This document shows, one piece after another, positions 33,207 to 42,283 of a stretch of DNA of 64,000 bases. The translations under genes were made by a program, and so were the position numbers. Every line of letters begins with the position of its first letter. Positions within the stretch are counted from its first letter, which is position 1. The notes under the pieces were generated by a model. The model did no database searches, was not told the DNA's origin, and saw nothing but the letters and a program-made list of their open reading frames with translations. Origin of the DNA: Candidatus Woesearchaeota archaeon (GTDB lineage: Archaea; Nanobdellota; Nanobdellia; Woesearchaeales; JACPBO01); the NCBI GenBank assembly GCA_030651135.1, contig JAUSCS010000006.1, positions 442,851-506,850 on the forward strand, written 5' to 3'.

Positions 33207-34099
33207 AGAAGCTGAATATTGGCAAGATAATCGGAGTGTTAGTTTCCTTATTTATTCTGTATTTTTTAGCCAAAACACTTTATCAGAATTGGAGTCAGCT
33301 TAAATCTTACAGCATTACATTCAATTATTTTTATCTTGCATTGTCTTTCATTTTCCTCTTTGCTCATCTTTTGCTTTCGGTATATGGGTGGAAAATGATA
33401 ATGAACCTTCTTAAGGCAAAGCTTGACTTTAAATCGAGTATAAGAATATGGTTTTTATCGCAGCTCGGAAGATATGTTCCTGGAAGAATCTGGTATCTGC
33501 TCGGAAGGATGTACCTATGTGAAAAGAAGAAAATATCCAAGTACACTACATTTGTGAGCCTTATGCTGGAGTTGGCGATGCATGTATTGTCAGCATCATT
33601 CACTGCACTGATCTTCGTGCCTGCTATGATTGAGGATGGCGGCCTTATGAAATTCCTGCCAGTATTTTTAACAATCCCTGTTGGGCTGATTTTGATTCAT
33701 CCCAAGATATTCAATTTTTTTGTGAACATTGGGCTGAAGATTTTTAGAAAGAAAACAGTTGAGCTGAAGATTAAATACTCTTCGCTGCTTGGTTTGCTTG
33801 CTTTTTACATGTTTTCGTGGGTTGTGAATGGCATGGGATTTTATTTGCTCATTAAATCATTTTATGCCACGCCTCTGAGCTTGATACTTCCTTTGACAGG
33901 GGCATTTGCAGTATCGTGGATAATTGGCTTCCTGAGCCTCATAACTCCGAGCGGGCTCGGTATAAGAGAAGGAATACTGACTTTTCTGCTGGGGTTCTAT
34001 TTTCCTTTGCCAATTGCAATAATTATTTCTCTGGTTTCAAGACTGTGGATAATTTTTGGAGAACTGGTTGGAGCAGGTGTTTCGTTTAAGTTCAAGTAA
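33203..34099 (+). CDS. Flippase-like membrane protein (UPF0104 / LPG synthase TM-like)
   Basis: This 298-residue protein has about 8 membrane helices. It contains the family blocks SQLGRYVPGRIWYLLGR (residues ~93-109), FVSLMLELAMH and WIIGFLSLITPSGLGIREG (~235-253). UPF0104 proteins resemble the membrane half of MprF and are often called flippases for lipid-linked sugars. Overlap with the GT4 gene suggests one unit. A fragment of a second homologue is present at 35939-36004. Confidence 0.85.
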   Translation: MKKLNIGKIIGVLVSLFILYFLAKTLYQNWSQLKSYSITFNYFYLALSFIFLFAHLLLSVYGWKMIMNLLKAKLDFKSSIRIWFLSQLGRYVPGRIWYLLGRMYLCEKKKISKYTTFVSLMLELAMHVLSASFTALIFVPAMIEDGGLMKFLPVFLTIPVGLILIHPKIFNFFVNIGLKIFRKKTVELKIKYSSLLGLLAFYMFSWVVNGMGFYLLIKSFYATPLSLILPLTGAFAVSWIIGFLSLITPSGLGIREGILTFLLGFYFPLPIAIIISLVSRLWIIFGELVGAGVSFKFK

Positions 34100-34175
34100 T
34101 TTCTGATTCAATGAAAATGGGTTTTGAACCATGCCGCCTTGTTACAATCCTGATTTTTATTTTACAACCCACACA

Positions 34176-35642
34176 TTATTTCGTGGTTCTCTGCGTGAAT
34201 AGATTATTTATGTACTGCATTTTTCTCTTACTTTTTAGCATCTGCAATATATATCTGTGGTCAAAAACGAATGAAATCAGTCTAAAAAATGAGGCCCAAT
34301 AAGATAGGCTTAAGGTAAATCTAATGTGCTTTGGATAGAATGTCAAGGAATAAAGCTCTTCTGCAACTTTCTGGATTGGTTTCTTATACAGGGCGAATTT
34401 ATATTTCTTTTCTAATAGGTCGATTGTTTCTTTAGAAGGATACTTTAACATGGGGTTTAGGTCTTCTAAATCTAGGCTGCGCCCAAATTCTACCCCCGGG
34501 AACGGTATATAAATATTCCATAAGACCATGTTGTATTTCATTTTTTTAACGAGATCGATAGACGCTTTGATGTCTTCCATTGTTTCTCCAGGGAGATTTA
34601 TCAGCATGTTAGCAAGAACGCGCATTCTAAGTTTCCTGCATATCTCCCCTATTTCCATTATTTGCTTAACACTTGTCCCTTTATTCATAATTTTCAGCAT
34701 CTTATCAGAGCCTGATTCGATGCCAAACTCAATTTGAATGCATCCATTTTTTTTCATGAATCTAATCAATTCTTCATCCAGAAGGTTGACTCTGGTTTGG
34801 CATCCCCATAGGAACTTTATGTTTTTTTTCTTTAGGAGATTGAAGATATCATAGATGCGTTGTTTTGACACTGTGAAGGATTCGTCAGCAAAATATAATG
34901 CATCCACCTTATATTTTTTTAAAACATATTCTATATGTTCAACAACTCTTTTGGGGCCCATAAATCTTATCTTTTTTCCGAATATAGTGTGGGCAACACA
35001 AAACTTGCAGTTGTAAGGGCATCCTCTGGATGTAAAGATATTAAAACTCGATATGTATATTGGGCGAATGGCCCATACGTTTGGCCTAGAATAATATGCC
35101 ATATCTACTTTATCGTAAGCAGGGAAGGGTAAATAATCAAGGTCTTGAATCAGTTCTCTTTGGGGGGCAAACTTAATTTTTCCTGATTCCAAATAGGCTA
35201 TTCCTTTGACTTTTTTTATTTCTGTTTCTTTTCTTAGTGCCTGAACTAATTCGTAAAATGTATGTTCTCCTTCACCCAGAATCAAATAATCAAATTCTAT
35301 TTTCATGTCTATGATGTGCTGAGGGCGAAAACTTGGATGCGGGCCGCCTATAATGATTTTAGTGTTTATTGAGTTTTGCCTTATGAACCTGCATATGTTC
35401 TTGACAACACCCATTTCAGAGACTAAACAAGTAATTCCTACGAATCTGGGCTTTGCCTCTGATATTCTTCCTTGTATTTTTTTGAATGCTTTTTCTGGTT
35501 CCATGTCCTTGAAATCAAGAATTTCATTCTCCTCTCCTTTGGAAGTAAGATAAGAAGATATGCCCATCAAGCCAAGTGGCATTCTCTGGGTATATGACCT
35601 GGTGTAAGGTGAAATCAGAAATATTTCTGGTTGTTTATTCAT
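34176..35642 (-). CDS. B12-binding-domain radical SAM protein
   Basis: This is a 488-residue protein. The cobalamin-type N-domain (about 1-135) has RMPLGLMGISSYLTSKG, IIIGGPHPSFRP and YLILGEGEHTFYEL. The radical SAM cysteines are C208, C212 and C215 (GCPYNCKFC, standard CX3CX2C). YFADESF and EFGIESGSDKML follow. The gene is convergent to the flippase-like gene. It has a full promoter (TATA 35685-35694, GGGGGT ribosome site). Its isolated strand placement suggests later arrival among the plus-strand glycan genes. Confidence 0.85.
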   Translation of the reverse strand: MNKQPEIFLISPYTRSYTQRMPLGLMGISSYLTSKGEENEILDFKDMEPEKAFKKIQGRISEAKPRFVGITCLVSEMGVVKNICRFIRQNSINTKIIIGGPHPSFRPQHIIDMKIEFDYLILGEGEHTFYELVQALRKETEIKKVKGIAYLESGKIKFAPQRELIQDLDYLPFPAYDKVDMAYYSRPNVWAIRPIYISSFNIFTSRGCPYNCKFCVAHTIFGKKIRFMGPKRVVEHIEYVLKKYKVDALYFADESFTVSKQRIYDIFNLLKKKNIKFLWGCQTRVNLLDEELIRFMKKNGCIQIEFGIESGSDKMLKIMNKGTSVKQIMEIGEICRKLRMRVLANMLINLPGETMEDIKASIDLVKKMKYNMVLWNIYIPFPGVEFGRSLDLEDLNPMLKYPSKETIDLLEKKYKFALYKKPIQKVAEELYSLTFYPKHIRFTLSLSYWASFFRLISFVFDHRYILQMLKSKRKMQYINNLFTQRTTK

Positions 35643-35649
35643 CTAGTTT

Positions 35650-35694
35650 ACCCCCGTATTTCAATCACATTGAAAAGGGGCAATATTTATAAAT
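35650..35694 (-). promoter_or_regulatory. Promoter and ribosome-binding site of radical SAM gene at 34176
   Basis: ATTTATAAAT at 35685-35694 is a good TATA box. GGGGGT (complement of 35650-35655) stands 7 bases before ATG 35642. The leader between them is about 15-20 bases. Confidence 0.55.
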
Positions 35695-35742
35695 GTTCCT
35701 ATGACCGCAAAAATTAACATTTTGGGTTTTTTAATTTCTCTA

Positions 35743-35937
35743 ATGTCAAAAACCACCCATCACAGATGGGTGGCATGTTGCTGCGATCCACCGAATCAGG
35801 TGGTTAATTGGAAATGTTCACATTTCCAATTTGCTCAAAAATGCAAACATTTTTGACATTTGAGCACACCAAAATTCCACATATTGATCTGTGGTTTACA
35901 GAGTAAACCACCATTCAGAGAATGGTGGAATTTTCAG
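35743..35937 (-). mobile_element. MITE-like repeat, copy C (inverted, expanded)
   Basis: Read on the minus strand, this copy ends with AACCACCTGATTCGGTGG, CCACCCATC-TGT-GATGGGTGG and TTTTTGACAT like the others, but its outer left end is degenerate (ACTGAAAATTCC). A double hairpin is inserted at the GAGCATGCTC/AACCACC junction: ATTGGAAATG-TTCA-CATTTCCAAT at 35807-35830 and TCAAAAATG-CAAA-CATTTTTGA at 35835-35856. The left half carries two more hairpins, CCACCATTC-TCT-GAATGGTGG and TTTAC-TCT-GTAAA. It is about 195 bp long. Confidence 0.75.
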
Positions 35938-35938
35938 T

Positions 35939-36004
35939 GTTTCGAGATTGTGGATAATCGCCGGAGAGGTAGCAGGCGCATTAGTTTCTTTCAGATTCAA
36001 ATAA
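35939..36004 (+). pseudogene. 3' fragment of a second flippase-like (UPF0104) gene
   Basis: The 21 codons ending in TAA read VSRLWIIAGEVAGALVSFRFK. They align with the end of the flippase at 33203 (VSRLWIIFGELVGAGVSFKFK) with most residues identical and many silent or conservative changes. The fragment abuts the end of repeat copy C and has no upstream body, so the rest of the gene has been lost. Confidence 0.75.
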
Positions 36005-36008
36005 ATTC

Positions 36009-36164
36009 TTATTGGCCTCTTATCACTCTGACAAGCAGCACAGCGAATATTACAAACAAAACAAAAACAACAATATTGATCAATATGACAACAAGCCAGA
36101 ACTTGACTTTTGTCTGGCTTAATTTTTTCCTAATCTTATTTGAAATTTTAGTAAGAAGTTGCAT
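36009..36164 (-). CDS. 51-aa membrane protein at the end of the ATPase operon
   Basis: The ATG at 36164 lies 1 base after the atpD stop, and the peptide runs to TAA at 36009. A basic amphipathic N-terminus (MQLLTKISNKIRKKLSQTK) precedes one membrane helix (FWLVVILINIVVFVLFVIFAVLLV) and a short basic tail. The spacing says it is co-translated with the ATP synthase. Bacterial ATPase operons often include a small membrane accessory protein (AtpI); a similar role here is only a suggestion. Confidence 0.6.
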   Translation of the reverse strand: MQLLTKISNKIRKKLSQTKVKFWLVVILINIVVFVLFVIFAVLLVRVIRGQ

Positions 36165-36165
36165 T

Positions 36166-36789
36166 TTAACCAGAGAGCTTTGCCTTTATCCTTTTCAGCC
36201 TGAAAGTATTTTCGCGCTCCATCTCTTCCAGCCTTAACGCTATAAAATTTTTTGTCTTCTCCATTCTGGGTATTACCTCGAATTCAAGCGCATTCACCCT
36301 CCTCTTTGTTTTTTCTATCTCTTTCAGCAGCCTTCTCATTGTAGTTTCAACCTCTGCAGCCCTTATTACCCTTTCAGTAACTTTTTCATAGGCATCTGCA
36401 GCTTCATCTATTGAAGCGGAATTGTAAATTCCATAACCGCGCTCCATCATCTTTCTTTTCAGTTCGCCGGATTTAATGGTCGGCACCAGCACGCCCATAA
36501 TGTTTTTAGTCCCGAATTCTATATCGGGCTTGTTTGCAATAGCCATGGCAATTGACTTTATTTTAAGGTCTGATTCCAGCAGCCTGGCGATATTCATTTT
36601 ATACAATGCCTTCCTGTATTCATCAACAACATCTGACCTTAGGTTTTTGACCTTGCCCAGCACTTCAAAAAACTCAAGAATAAGTCCGTCTCTTTTTTTC
36701 TTCAGAAGATTGTACCCTGATTTCGCCAGGATAATGCTTTTCTTAAATTTGATAAGTTCAGATCTTGTTGGTTTTATTTCTATTGCCAT
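36166..36789 (-). CDS. atpD: A-type ATP synthase subunit D
   Basis: This 207-residue coiled-coil protein is the central rotor stalk that links the A3B3 head to the membrane ring. The family pattern is clear: the opening IKPTRSELIKFKKSIILAKSGYNLLKKKRD and the C-terminal VNALEFEVIPRMEKTKNFI. Length is normal (about 210). It is second to last in the operon, 60 bases after atpB. Confidence 0.95.
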   Translation of the reverse strand: MAIEIKPTRSELIKFKKSIILAKSGYNLLKKKRDGLILEFFEVLGKVKNLRSDVVDEYRKALYKMNIARLLESDLKIKSIAMAIANKPDIEFGTKNIMGVLVPTIKSGELKRKMMERGYGIYNSASIDEAADAYEKVTERVIRAAEVETTMRRLLKEIEKTKRRVNALEFEVIPRMEKTKNFIALRLEEMERENTFRLKRIKAKLSG

Positions 36790-36849
36790 TTTACGTTCTT
36801 ATTTTATTGTCTTATGAGATTTTTAACATAGCCAAACGCATCATACATT

Positions 36850-38226
36850 CTATTCTGCCTCTTTGGCTTTGTGAAATTTCTTTCTTATATCTGGGCTTAT
36901 TCTGGTTAACTCCTGCTCCGGAATCTCTGCCAGCAGCCCCCAGCCAATGTCAAGCGTCTGCTTTATCTCCCTGTCCTCTGATCTGCTTTGCGCAACAAAT
37001 TTCTTTTCAAACTCTTCTGCAAATTTAAGCAGCCTTTTGTCCCTTGCTGAAAGAGCTTCCTCGCCGACAATTGCGACCAGACCGCGCAAATCTCGCCCAG
37101 CAGCATAATTTGCATATAACTGGTCTGTGACCTGCTTGTGATCCTCCCTTGTTCTCTCTGCTCCAATGCCAAGGTTCATCAACCTCGATAATGACGGCAG
37201 AATATCTATCGGAGGATAGATTCCCTTTCTATGCAGCTCTCTGCTAAGGACAATCTGGCCTTCTGTTATGTAACCTGTTAAATCGGGAATAGGGTGCGTA
37301 ATGTCGTCGCCTACCATAGTCAGTATCGGAATCTGCGTTATGGATCCTTTTTTGCCTTTTATCATTCCTGCCCTTTCATAAATTGTTGCGAGATCAGTGT
37401 ACATATACCCAGGATAACCCCTTCTTCCAGGTATCTCTTCTCTCGCAGCTCCAATCTCCCTCAAGCTCTCGCAGTAAGATGTCATATCCGTCAATATAAC
37501 AAGTACGTGCATATCCTGCTCAAATGCAAAATATTCTGCAGCTGTCAATGCCATTCTTGGCGTTATCAGCCTTTCGACAGCAGGATCATCTGCCAGATTC
37601 ATAAAGACAACAGCTCTCTGCAATGCGCCGGTCTGCTCAAAATCTTTGATGAAATACTGCGCCTCTTCATGCGTGATGCCCATTGCGGCAAAAACAATTG
37701 CAAAGCCTTCTTTCTGGCCTACAACCTTTGCCTGCCTTGCAATCTGCAAAGCAATGTCATTGTGCGGCAGCCCAGCAGCTGAGAACAATGGCAGTTTCTG
37801 GCCTCTGACCAATGTATTTGTTCCGTCAATTGTTGAAATTCCGCTCTGGATAAAATCTCTTGGAGGTCCGCGCGCATAAGGATTGATGGCAGCTCCTATT
37901 ATTTCCGTTCTTTTGTCGGGGATTATTTCAGGCCCGTTGTCAATCGGCTTGCCTGCTCCGCTGAATATTCTTCCAAGCATGTCTTTTGAAACAGGCAGCT
38001 TTATTGTTTCTCCCAGGAATCTGACTCTGGACTCCTTGCCTATGCCCGATGTTCCCTCAAATATCTGCACAACAACAATATCATCGGATGTGTCCAGCAC
38101 CTGGCCGTTTTTTATCTCGCCTGATTCAAGCTGTATTTTTACAAGCTCGCCGTATCCAATCGGCTCTGTCTTTTCAACAAAGATCAATGGCCCGGCCACT
38201 CTGTTAATTGTTTTATATTCCTTCAT
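36850..38226 (-). CDS. atpB: A-type ATP synthase subunit B (non-catalytic)
   Basis: The protein has about 458 residues from the chosen start [15 protein letters not shown] choose ATG 38226 because GGAG lies 6 bases ahead and homologues begin there; upstream ATGs in frame would add 4 or 7 residues. It has the family blocks [73 protein letters not shown] (parts quoted) and [11 protein letters not shown], and lacks a P-loop, as expected for B. The preceding 110 bases hold a duplicated start region with a hairpin. Confidence 0.95.
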   Translation of the reverse strand: MKEYKTINRVAGPLIFVEKTEPIGYGELVKIQLESGEIKNGQVLDTSDDIVVVQIFEGTSGIGKESRVRFLGETIKLPVSKDMLGRIFSGAGKPIDNGPEIIPDKRTEIIGAAINPYARGPPRDFIQSGISTIDGTNTLVRGQKLPLFSAAGLPHNDIALQIARQAKVVGQKEGFAIVFAAMGITHEEAQYFIKDFEQTGALQRAVVFMNLADDPAVERLITPRMALTAAEYFAFEQDMHVLVILTDMTSYCESLREIGAAREEIPGRRGYPGYMYTDLATIYERAGMIKGKKGSITQIPILTMVGDDITHPIPDLTGYITEGQIVLSRELHRKGIYPPIDILPSLSRLMNLGIGAERTREDHKQVTDQLYANYAAGRDLRGLVAIVGEEALSARDKRLLKFAEEFEKKFVAQSRSEDREIKQTLDIGWGLLAEIPEQELTRISPDIRKKFHKAKEAE

Positions 38227-38296
38227 TTTGAACTCCATACCTTTCATTATAAGCCTTCAAAATGAAGGCTACGAACGTTAGTGAGTTTGCCTTCAT
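38213..38296 (-). CDS. 27-aa leader ORF overlapping the atpB start
   Basis: A second copy of the atpB start region (AAAAGGTGTGGTTCAAAATGAAGG, in parts) stands 70 bases upstream of the true one. It opens an ORF of 27 codons ([20 protein letters not shown] and on) that stops at TAA 38213, just inside atpB. The peptide resembles no protein. It may couple translation to atpB or act as a decoy start. Confidence 0.4.
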   Translation of the reverse strand: MKANSLTFVAFILKAYNERYGVQNEGI

Positions 38297-38302
38297 TTTG
38301 AA
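38221..38302. repeat. Duplicated start region with 14-bp hairpin between atpA and atpB
   Basis: TTCAAAATGAAGGC at 38256-38269 pairs perfectly with GCCTTCATTTTGAA at 38289-38302 (loop 19 bases). A further copy of CTTCATTTTGAA at 38221-38232 covers the atpB start itself. The left arm could therefore pair with either copy, giving two exclusive RNA structures that hide or free the atpB start. Confidence 0.65.
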
Positions 38303-38335
38303 CCACACCTTTTATTATACGCATTCATTTTTGCA

Positions 38336-40078
38336 TCACTTCAGCGAACTAAATTCATGCTCCATGTTTCTTTGTATCTCGCTTAAAAGCTTCTCGTACT
38401 GCTTTTCAAACTTGACATCTGCTATTTTGTGCTTTGATTTTATTTCTTCAAGCTTCTGTATTCTTATTCCTTTGTCCAAGGCATCATTTGACAATTTGGC
38501 ATAATTCAGGATAGACTTAAGCAGGAGATAAGTTTTATTCAGATCGCAGTAAGTATCCACTTCATGGAATGCGCTCTGCTGCAAAAACGATTCTCTTATG
38601 ATGCGCGCAACCTCTAAAGTCAGCTGCTGCCTTTCCGGCAATGCGTCTGACCCGACCAGCTGTACTATCTCCATCAGCTTTTCTTCTTCTGTTAATATGC
38701 TCATAGTTTGTTTTATCAATTCTCTCCAGTCAGATGCAACATTCTCCGCATACCATTTTTCCAGGCTATCCATGTAGAGTGAATATGATGTCAGCCAGTT
38801 TATTGACGGGAAATGCCTTCTCTGCGCAAGTTTCGAGTCTAATGCCCAAAATGTTTTTGTAACTCTCAGCGTATTCTGAGTTACCGGCTCTGAGAAATCT
38901 CCTCCTGGCGGCGAGACAGCTCCGATAATGGATATGGAGCCCTCTTTTTCTATTCCGAGAGGAACAACCCTGCCTGCTCTTTCATAAAATTGAGATAATC
39001 TGGTTGCAAGATAAGCAGGATAGCCTTCTTCGCCCGGCATCTCTTCAAGCCGGGAAGAAATCTCTCTCATGGCTTCAGCCCATCTTGAAGTGGAATCTGC
39101 CATCAATGCAACGTTATATCCCATGTCGCGGTAATATTCTGCTATTGTAACGCCTGTGTAAACAGATGCTTCCCTCGCAGCAACAGGCATATTGGATGTA
39201 TTTGCAATAAGCACAGTCCTGTTCATCAGCGGCTTGCCTGATTTTGGGTCAATAAGCTCGGGAAAATCTTTAAGCACTTCAGTCATTTCATTTCCGCGTT
39301 CCCCGCAGCCTACATAAACAATTATATCTGCATTGGACCATTTTGCCAATGTTTGCTGCGCTACTGTCTTTCCTGTTCCGAATCCGCCAGGTATTGCAGC
39401 AACTCCGCCTTTTGCTAATGGAAATAAAGCATCATAAATCCTCTGCCCAGTTATCAACGGAATTTCAGGAGGCAATTTTTTCAGCACAGGCCTTGGAACC
39501 CTTACTGGCCATTCTTGTTTAAGCTTCAGCTCTTTTCCATTGTCCATTCTTCCAACAGGCTCATCAATTGTGAACTTTCCAGAACTTATTTCTTTTATGA
39601 TTCCTTCATAGCCGTGCGGCGCCATAATCAAATGATTTATGCCTTTTTCCTCGACGAAGCCAATTACTTGCCCTGATTTTATTTTGTCACCTTGTTTTAC
39701 TGCTGCCTTGAAATCCCATTTTTTATTGTGGTCAAGCCCAGGAGCTTCCACGCCCCTTTTGATAAAATCTCCCATTTCTTTTATAAGCACAGGCAATGGC
39801 CTTTGTATTCCGTCATAAATGCTGCCGAGCAGCCCAGGCCCAAGCTCCACACTCAACGGCTTGCCTGTATTTACAACCGGCTCACCCGGCTTTAATCCAG
39901 ATGTGTCTTCATAAACCTGGATAATTGTTTTATCTTTGTCTATCTGGATTACTTCGCCCATTAATTTTTCATTTCCAACTCTGACTAAGTCATACATTTT
40001 AGCAGCCAGCCCTTTTGCAACAACAACAGGCCCGGCGATTCTGTAAATCTTGCCTTGGTTTATTTTTTCATCATTCAT
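38336..40078 (-). CDS. atpA: A-type ATP synthase subunit A (catalytic)
   Basis: The protein has about 580 residues from [19 protein letters not shown]. The frame runs 11 codons further upstream into atpF, but that would overlap, and homologues start here. The P-loop GGFGTGKTV lies near residue 234, with the arginine-finger partner region in B. The blocks [45 protein letters not shown] and [39 protein letters not shown] (named in part) are those of catalytic A subunits. There is no intein in the P-loop. Confidence 0.96.
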   Translation of the reverse strand: MNDEKINQGKIYRIAGPVVVAKGLAAKMYDLVRVGNEKLMGEVIQIDKDKTIIQVYEDTSGLKPGEPVVNTGKPLSVELGPGLLGSIYDGIQRPLPVLIKEMGDFIKRGVEAPGLDHNKKWDFKAAVKQGDKIKSGQVIGFVEEKGINHLIMAPHGYEGIIKEISSGKFTIDEPVGRMDNGKELKLKQEWPVRVPRPVLKKLPPEIPLITGQRIYDALFPLAKGGVAAIPGGFGTGKTVAQQTLAKWSNADIIVYVGCGERGNEMTEVLKDFPELIDPKSGKPLMNRTVLIANTSNMPVAAREASVYTGVTIAEYYRDMGYNVALMADSTSRWAEAMREISSRLEEMPGEEGYPAYLATRLSQFYERAGRVVPLGIEKEGSISIIGAVSPPGGDFSEPVTQNTLRVTKTFWALDSKLAQRRHFPSINWLTSYSLYMDSLEKWYAENVASDWRELIKQTMSILTEEEKLMEIVQLVGSDALPERQQLTLEVARIIRESFLQQSAFHEVDTYCDLNKTYLLLKSILNYAKLSNDALDKGIRIQKLEEIKSKHKIADVKFEKQYEKLLSEIQRNMEHEFSSLK

Positions 40079-40079
40079 T

Positions 40080-40388
40080 TTAGCCTTCTTTCTTCCATAA
40101 GTCCACGCCAATTGATTTTTTTATCAGCCTTCTTAAATTTTCCTGTGCAGCCTCAGTTGACAAAGGCACAAAAACAGGCCTTATGCAGTCTTCAATAAAA
40201 ACCTTGTCATTGCTTTCCAGCCCATTCAATATCCTCTCGTCAATTATTACAATGCTCATTTCCTTGTCCTGCATCAAATCTCTTATCTGGCTCATCGGAT
40301 CCTTTTTTATTTCAACTGTTTTCCTGATCCCTGCTAACTGGAAGCCCCCTATAAATTCCGATGTTCCTATTGCCGCTATTTGCGCCAT
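40080..40388 (-). CDS. atpF: A-type ATP synthase subunit F
   Basis: This 102-residue Rossmann-like protein has the opening [18 protein letters not shown] (family: I-A-V-I-G-D-x-x-T-x-x-G-F-x-L-A-G) and [13 protein letters not shown] in the middle. F sits on the central stalk with D. It lies between C and A with gaps of 1 base on each side, the standard archaeal order. Confidence 0.92.
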   Translation of the reverse strand: MAQIAAIGTSEFIGGFQLAGIRKTVEIKKDPMSQIRDLMQDKEMSIVIIDERILNGLESNDKVFIEDCIRPVFVPLSTEAAQENLRRLIKKSIGVDLWKKEG

Positions 40389-40389
40389 T

Positions 40390-41487
40390 TTAAGCCATCA
40401 CCAGCTGGTTTTCGATAAAAGTTTCATCCATGTTTAATTGTTTTCCCTTTATTATTGTTTTCAGGTTTCTGACTTCAATCTCCTTTGCAAACATATACCC
40501 CAGGATTACATCTACTGATAGGGGATGCTGGTGCTGAAGCAGCATGGATTTTTTTAACAGGAATTTGTAAAGCCCTATTTCCAGATCAATAATCGTGCCT
40601 TTCTCATTCAAAATTTTCAGGCCATCCTTAATGATGGCGCCATACTGCTTTTTCTCCAATAATTTCAAAAGCTCATCCAGATCTTCGGCATTCAATAATT
40701 TCATCAGCTCGCTGTCTTTGTCTTTTTTTCCGGAAAAGAACAGGTATTTTTTTATGCTGTTGCTGTCCAGATTTTCCCTCTTGAGCCTCAGTATTGTCAT
40801 TATGTTCAGTATCTCTATCTCGCCTTCTATGAATTCCCTGAAAAGCTTTTCCTGCCTTGACAGCCTTTTTGTGAATTGCAGCAGCTCGTTATAATAGCTG
40901 CGGTCCAAAGCCGCTTCAATCATGGCCAAGGTATTTTCATTCTTATAGCTTTCAACTGCTTCTTTTAATTCATCGAAAGGAATCATGCCTGCATTTTTCA
41001 AAACATCTTCAATTGTTGCAAGCTTCATCAAGTTTATCAGCTGAGTGTAGCTTAATGACCCAGTCGGCAGAAGCAATGCCCCGATTTCATCCTCGCCTGC
41101 TTTCACATATTTTCCCCTTAAAATTGTTTTTATGTTGAAGATATCGTTTCTTTTCAAATAAGCATTGATCAGCAAGTCAAGCTCGTTGGGCGAAATCCTT
41201 TTTAATTTTGCAAGCGTATTTACAAGGCTCTTATTCAGGGCGTGCTCCAGCAGATCAGCTTCGGAATACTTTGCAGCCAACGCATTAATCTCGGATTTAT
41301 AATTTGTGTCCTCGAGGAATCTTGCTATTTCATCAAGCTCCATCTTCATCAATTTGTGATAATCCTCTTTCTTAAGCAGAAGAGCCCTCATTACCACAAC
41401 CCTTACATAAGTGTAGGGATAGCTGCCCAGCCTTATCTTGCCTTCCCTTTTCGGTTCCTCAAATTTAGCCAATACCTTCATTTTCAA
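40390..41487 (-). CDS. atpC: A-type ATP synthase subunit C (AC39/d homologue)
   Basis: This 365-residue all-helical protein is the funnel joining the central stalk to the membrane ring. It has the family traits SYPYTYVRVVVMRALLL at the start, LLINAYLKRNDIFNIKTILRGKY in the middle and LGYMFAKEIEVRNLKTIIKGK near the end, the repeated 'K.R/N.KTI.RGK' pattern of this subunit. Length is usual. The first four bases overlap the atpE stop. Confidence 0.93.
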   Translation of the reverse strand: MKMKVLAKFEEPKREGKIRLGSYPYTYVRVVVMRALLLKKEDYHKLMKMELDEIARFLEDTNYKSEINALAAKYSEADLLEHALNKSLVNTLAKLKRISPNELDLLINAYLKRNDIFNIKTILRGKYVKAGEDEIGALLLPTGSLSYTQLINLMKLATIEDVLKNAGMIPFDELKEAVESYKNENTLAMIEAALDRSYYNELLQFTKRLSRQEKLFREFIEGEIEILNIMTILRLKRENLDSNSIKKYLFFSGKKDKDSELMKLLNAEDLDELLKLLEKKQYGAIIKDGLKILNEKGTIIDLEIGLYKFLLKKSMLLQHQHPLSVDVILGYMFAKEIEVRNLKTIIKGKQLNMDETFIENQLVMA

Positions 41488-42029
41488 CCAAACAATATTT
41501 TTGCCACTTCCTGCATCGAATGCTCTTTTACATCTGAAAGCAAAGTTTCATAACTGTAATCAACTCTTATTGTTCCGTCCTTGTTCTCTGCAATCAAGCC
41601 GCCCAAAATATCTGCATTTTCGCATTTGAGGCCATTTAAATATTTTGCATCTTTGCTGCTGCAAAAAAACTTGGCAGCCTCTATTTCAGATTTTGCTGTT
41701 TTAAGCAGGCTCGCAATATGCTGCTCCCTTTTTTCGCTGCCCAGCCCGGACAATGCGGCTTTAGCTGCTTCAAAGACACTTTCCATAATCTCTTTTTTCT
41801 TTTCCAACATTGCTTTTCTGCATTCTGAATCTGCCATCGCCCTTATTGTCTTTTCCATTGCGCTTGCCGCTGATTTTCTGTCTTCATTAAGTTTCTTCCT
41901 GAAGAGATCTATCTTTTGCTCTATCTGATTCAGAGTTTTATCCGCTTCGCTTTTAGCTTCAGAGATAATTGCATCTGCGCTTTTGTTTGCGCTGCCTATT
42001 ATCTCCTGCTTCAGCTCTTCAAGGCCCAT
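41484..42029 (-). CDS. atpE: A-type ATP synthase subunit E (peripheral stalk)
   Basis: The protein has about 181 residues from MGLEELKQEIIG. The frame extends 7 codons upstream but would overlap atpK. A long N-terminal coiled coil (A/K/E-rich, ~1-95) leads to an alpha/beta C-terminal domain with EKREQHIASLLKTA, LGGLIAENKDGTIRVDYSYETLL (in part). E pairs with H to form the stator. It ends with ATGA overlap into atpC. Confidence 0.9.
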   Translation of the reverse strand: MGLEELKQEIIGSANKSADAIISEAKSEADKTLNQIEQKIDLFRKKLNEDRKSAASAMEKTIRAMADSECRKAMLEKKKEIMESVFEAAKAALSGLGSEKREQHIASLLKTAKSEIEAAKFFCSSKDAKYLNGLKCENADILGGLIAENKDGTIRVDYSYETLLSDVKEHSMQEVAKILFG

Positions 42030-42036
42030 CTTGGAT

Positions 42037-42264
42037 TTAGCCGCCTGCAAGGCCCAATATCAGTATTGCTATCACAAGGCCGAAAATAACTATTGTTTCA
42101 GGGATAACTGTAAGGATCAATCCCTTCCCAAACAACTCTTCTTTCTCGGCCATTGCACCTATTGCTGCTGTTCCTATTGCTTTTTCAGCCCATGCTGCTG
42201 CAAAAGCGCTGCAGCCAAGCGCAAATGCCGCGCTTATGGCAATTATTCCTACTTCTGCTACCAT
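42037..42264 (-). CDS. atpK: A-type ATP synthase subunit K (c-ring proteolipid)
   Basis: This 75-residue double-helix hairpin is a proteolipid. Helix 1 is GIIAISAAFALGCSAFAAAWAE, the polar loop is AMAEKEELFGKGL, and helix 2 is VIPETIVIFGLVIAILILG. The Glu in PET is the ion carrier. It is a single-hairpin form. A clear GGAGG ribosome-binding site precedes the start (complement of cctcc at 42271-42275), which fits the high copy number of this subunit. Confidence 0.94.
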   Translation of the reverse strand: MVAEVGIIAISAAFALGCSAFAAAWAEKAIGTAAIGAMAEKEELFGKGLILTVIPETIVIFGLVIAILILGLAGG

Positions 42265-42283
42265 TTTTAACCTCCGTGTTTTT

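Noticed and set aside
35743-35937. Possible CRISPR-like array from the repeated CCACC/GGTGG and hairpin units
   Set aside because: The units are inverted, not direct, with unequal spacing and no spacer pattern; they fit a hairpin-rich transposable element.
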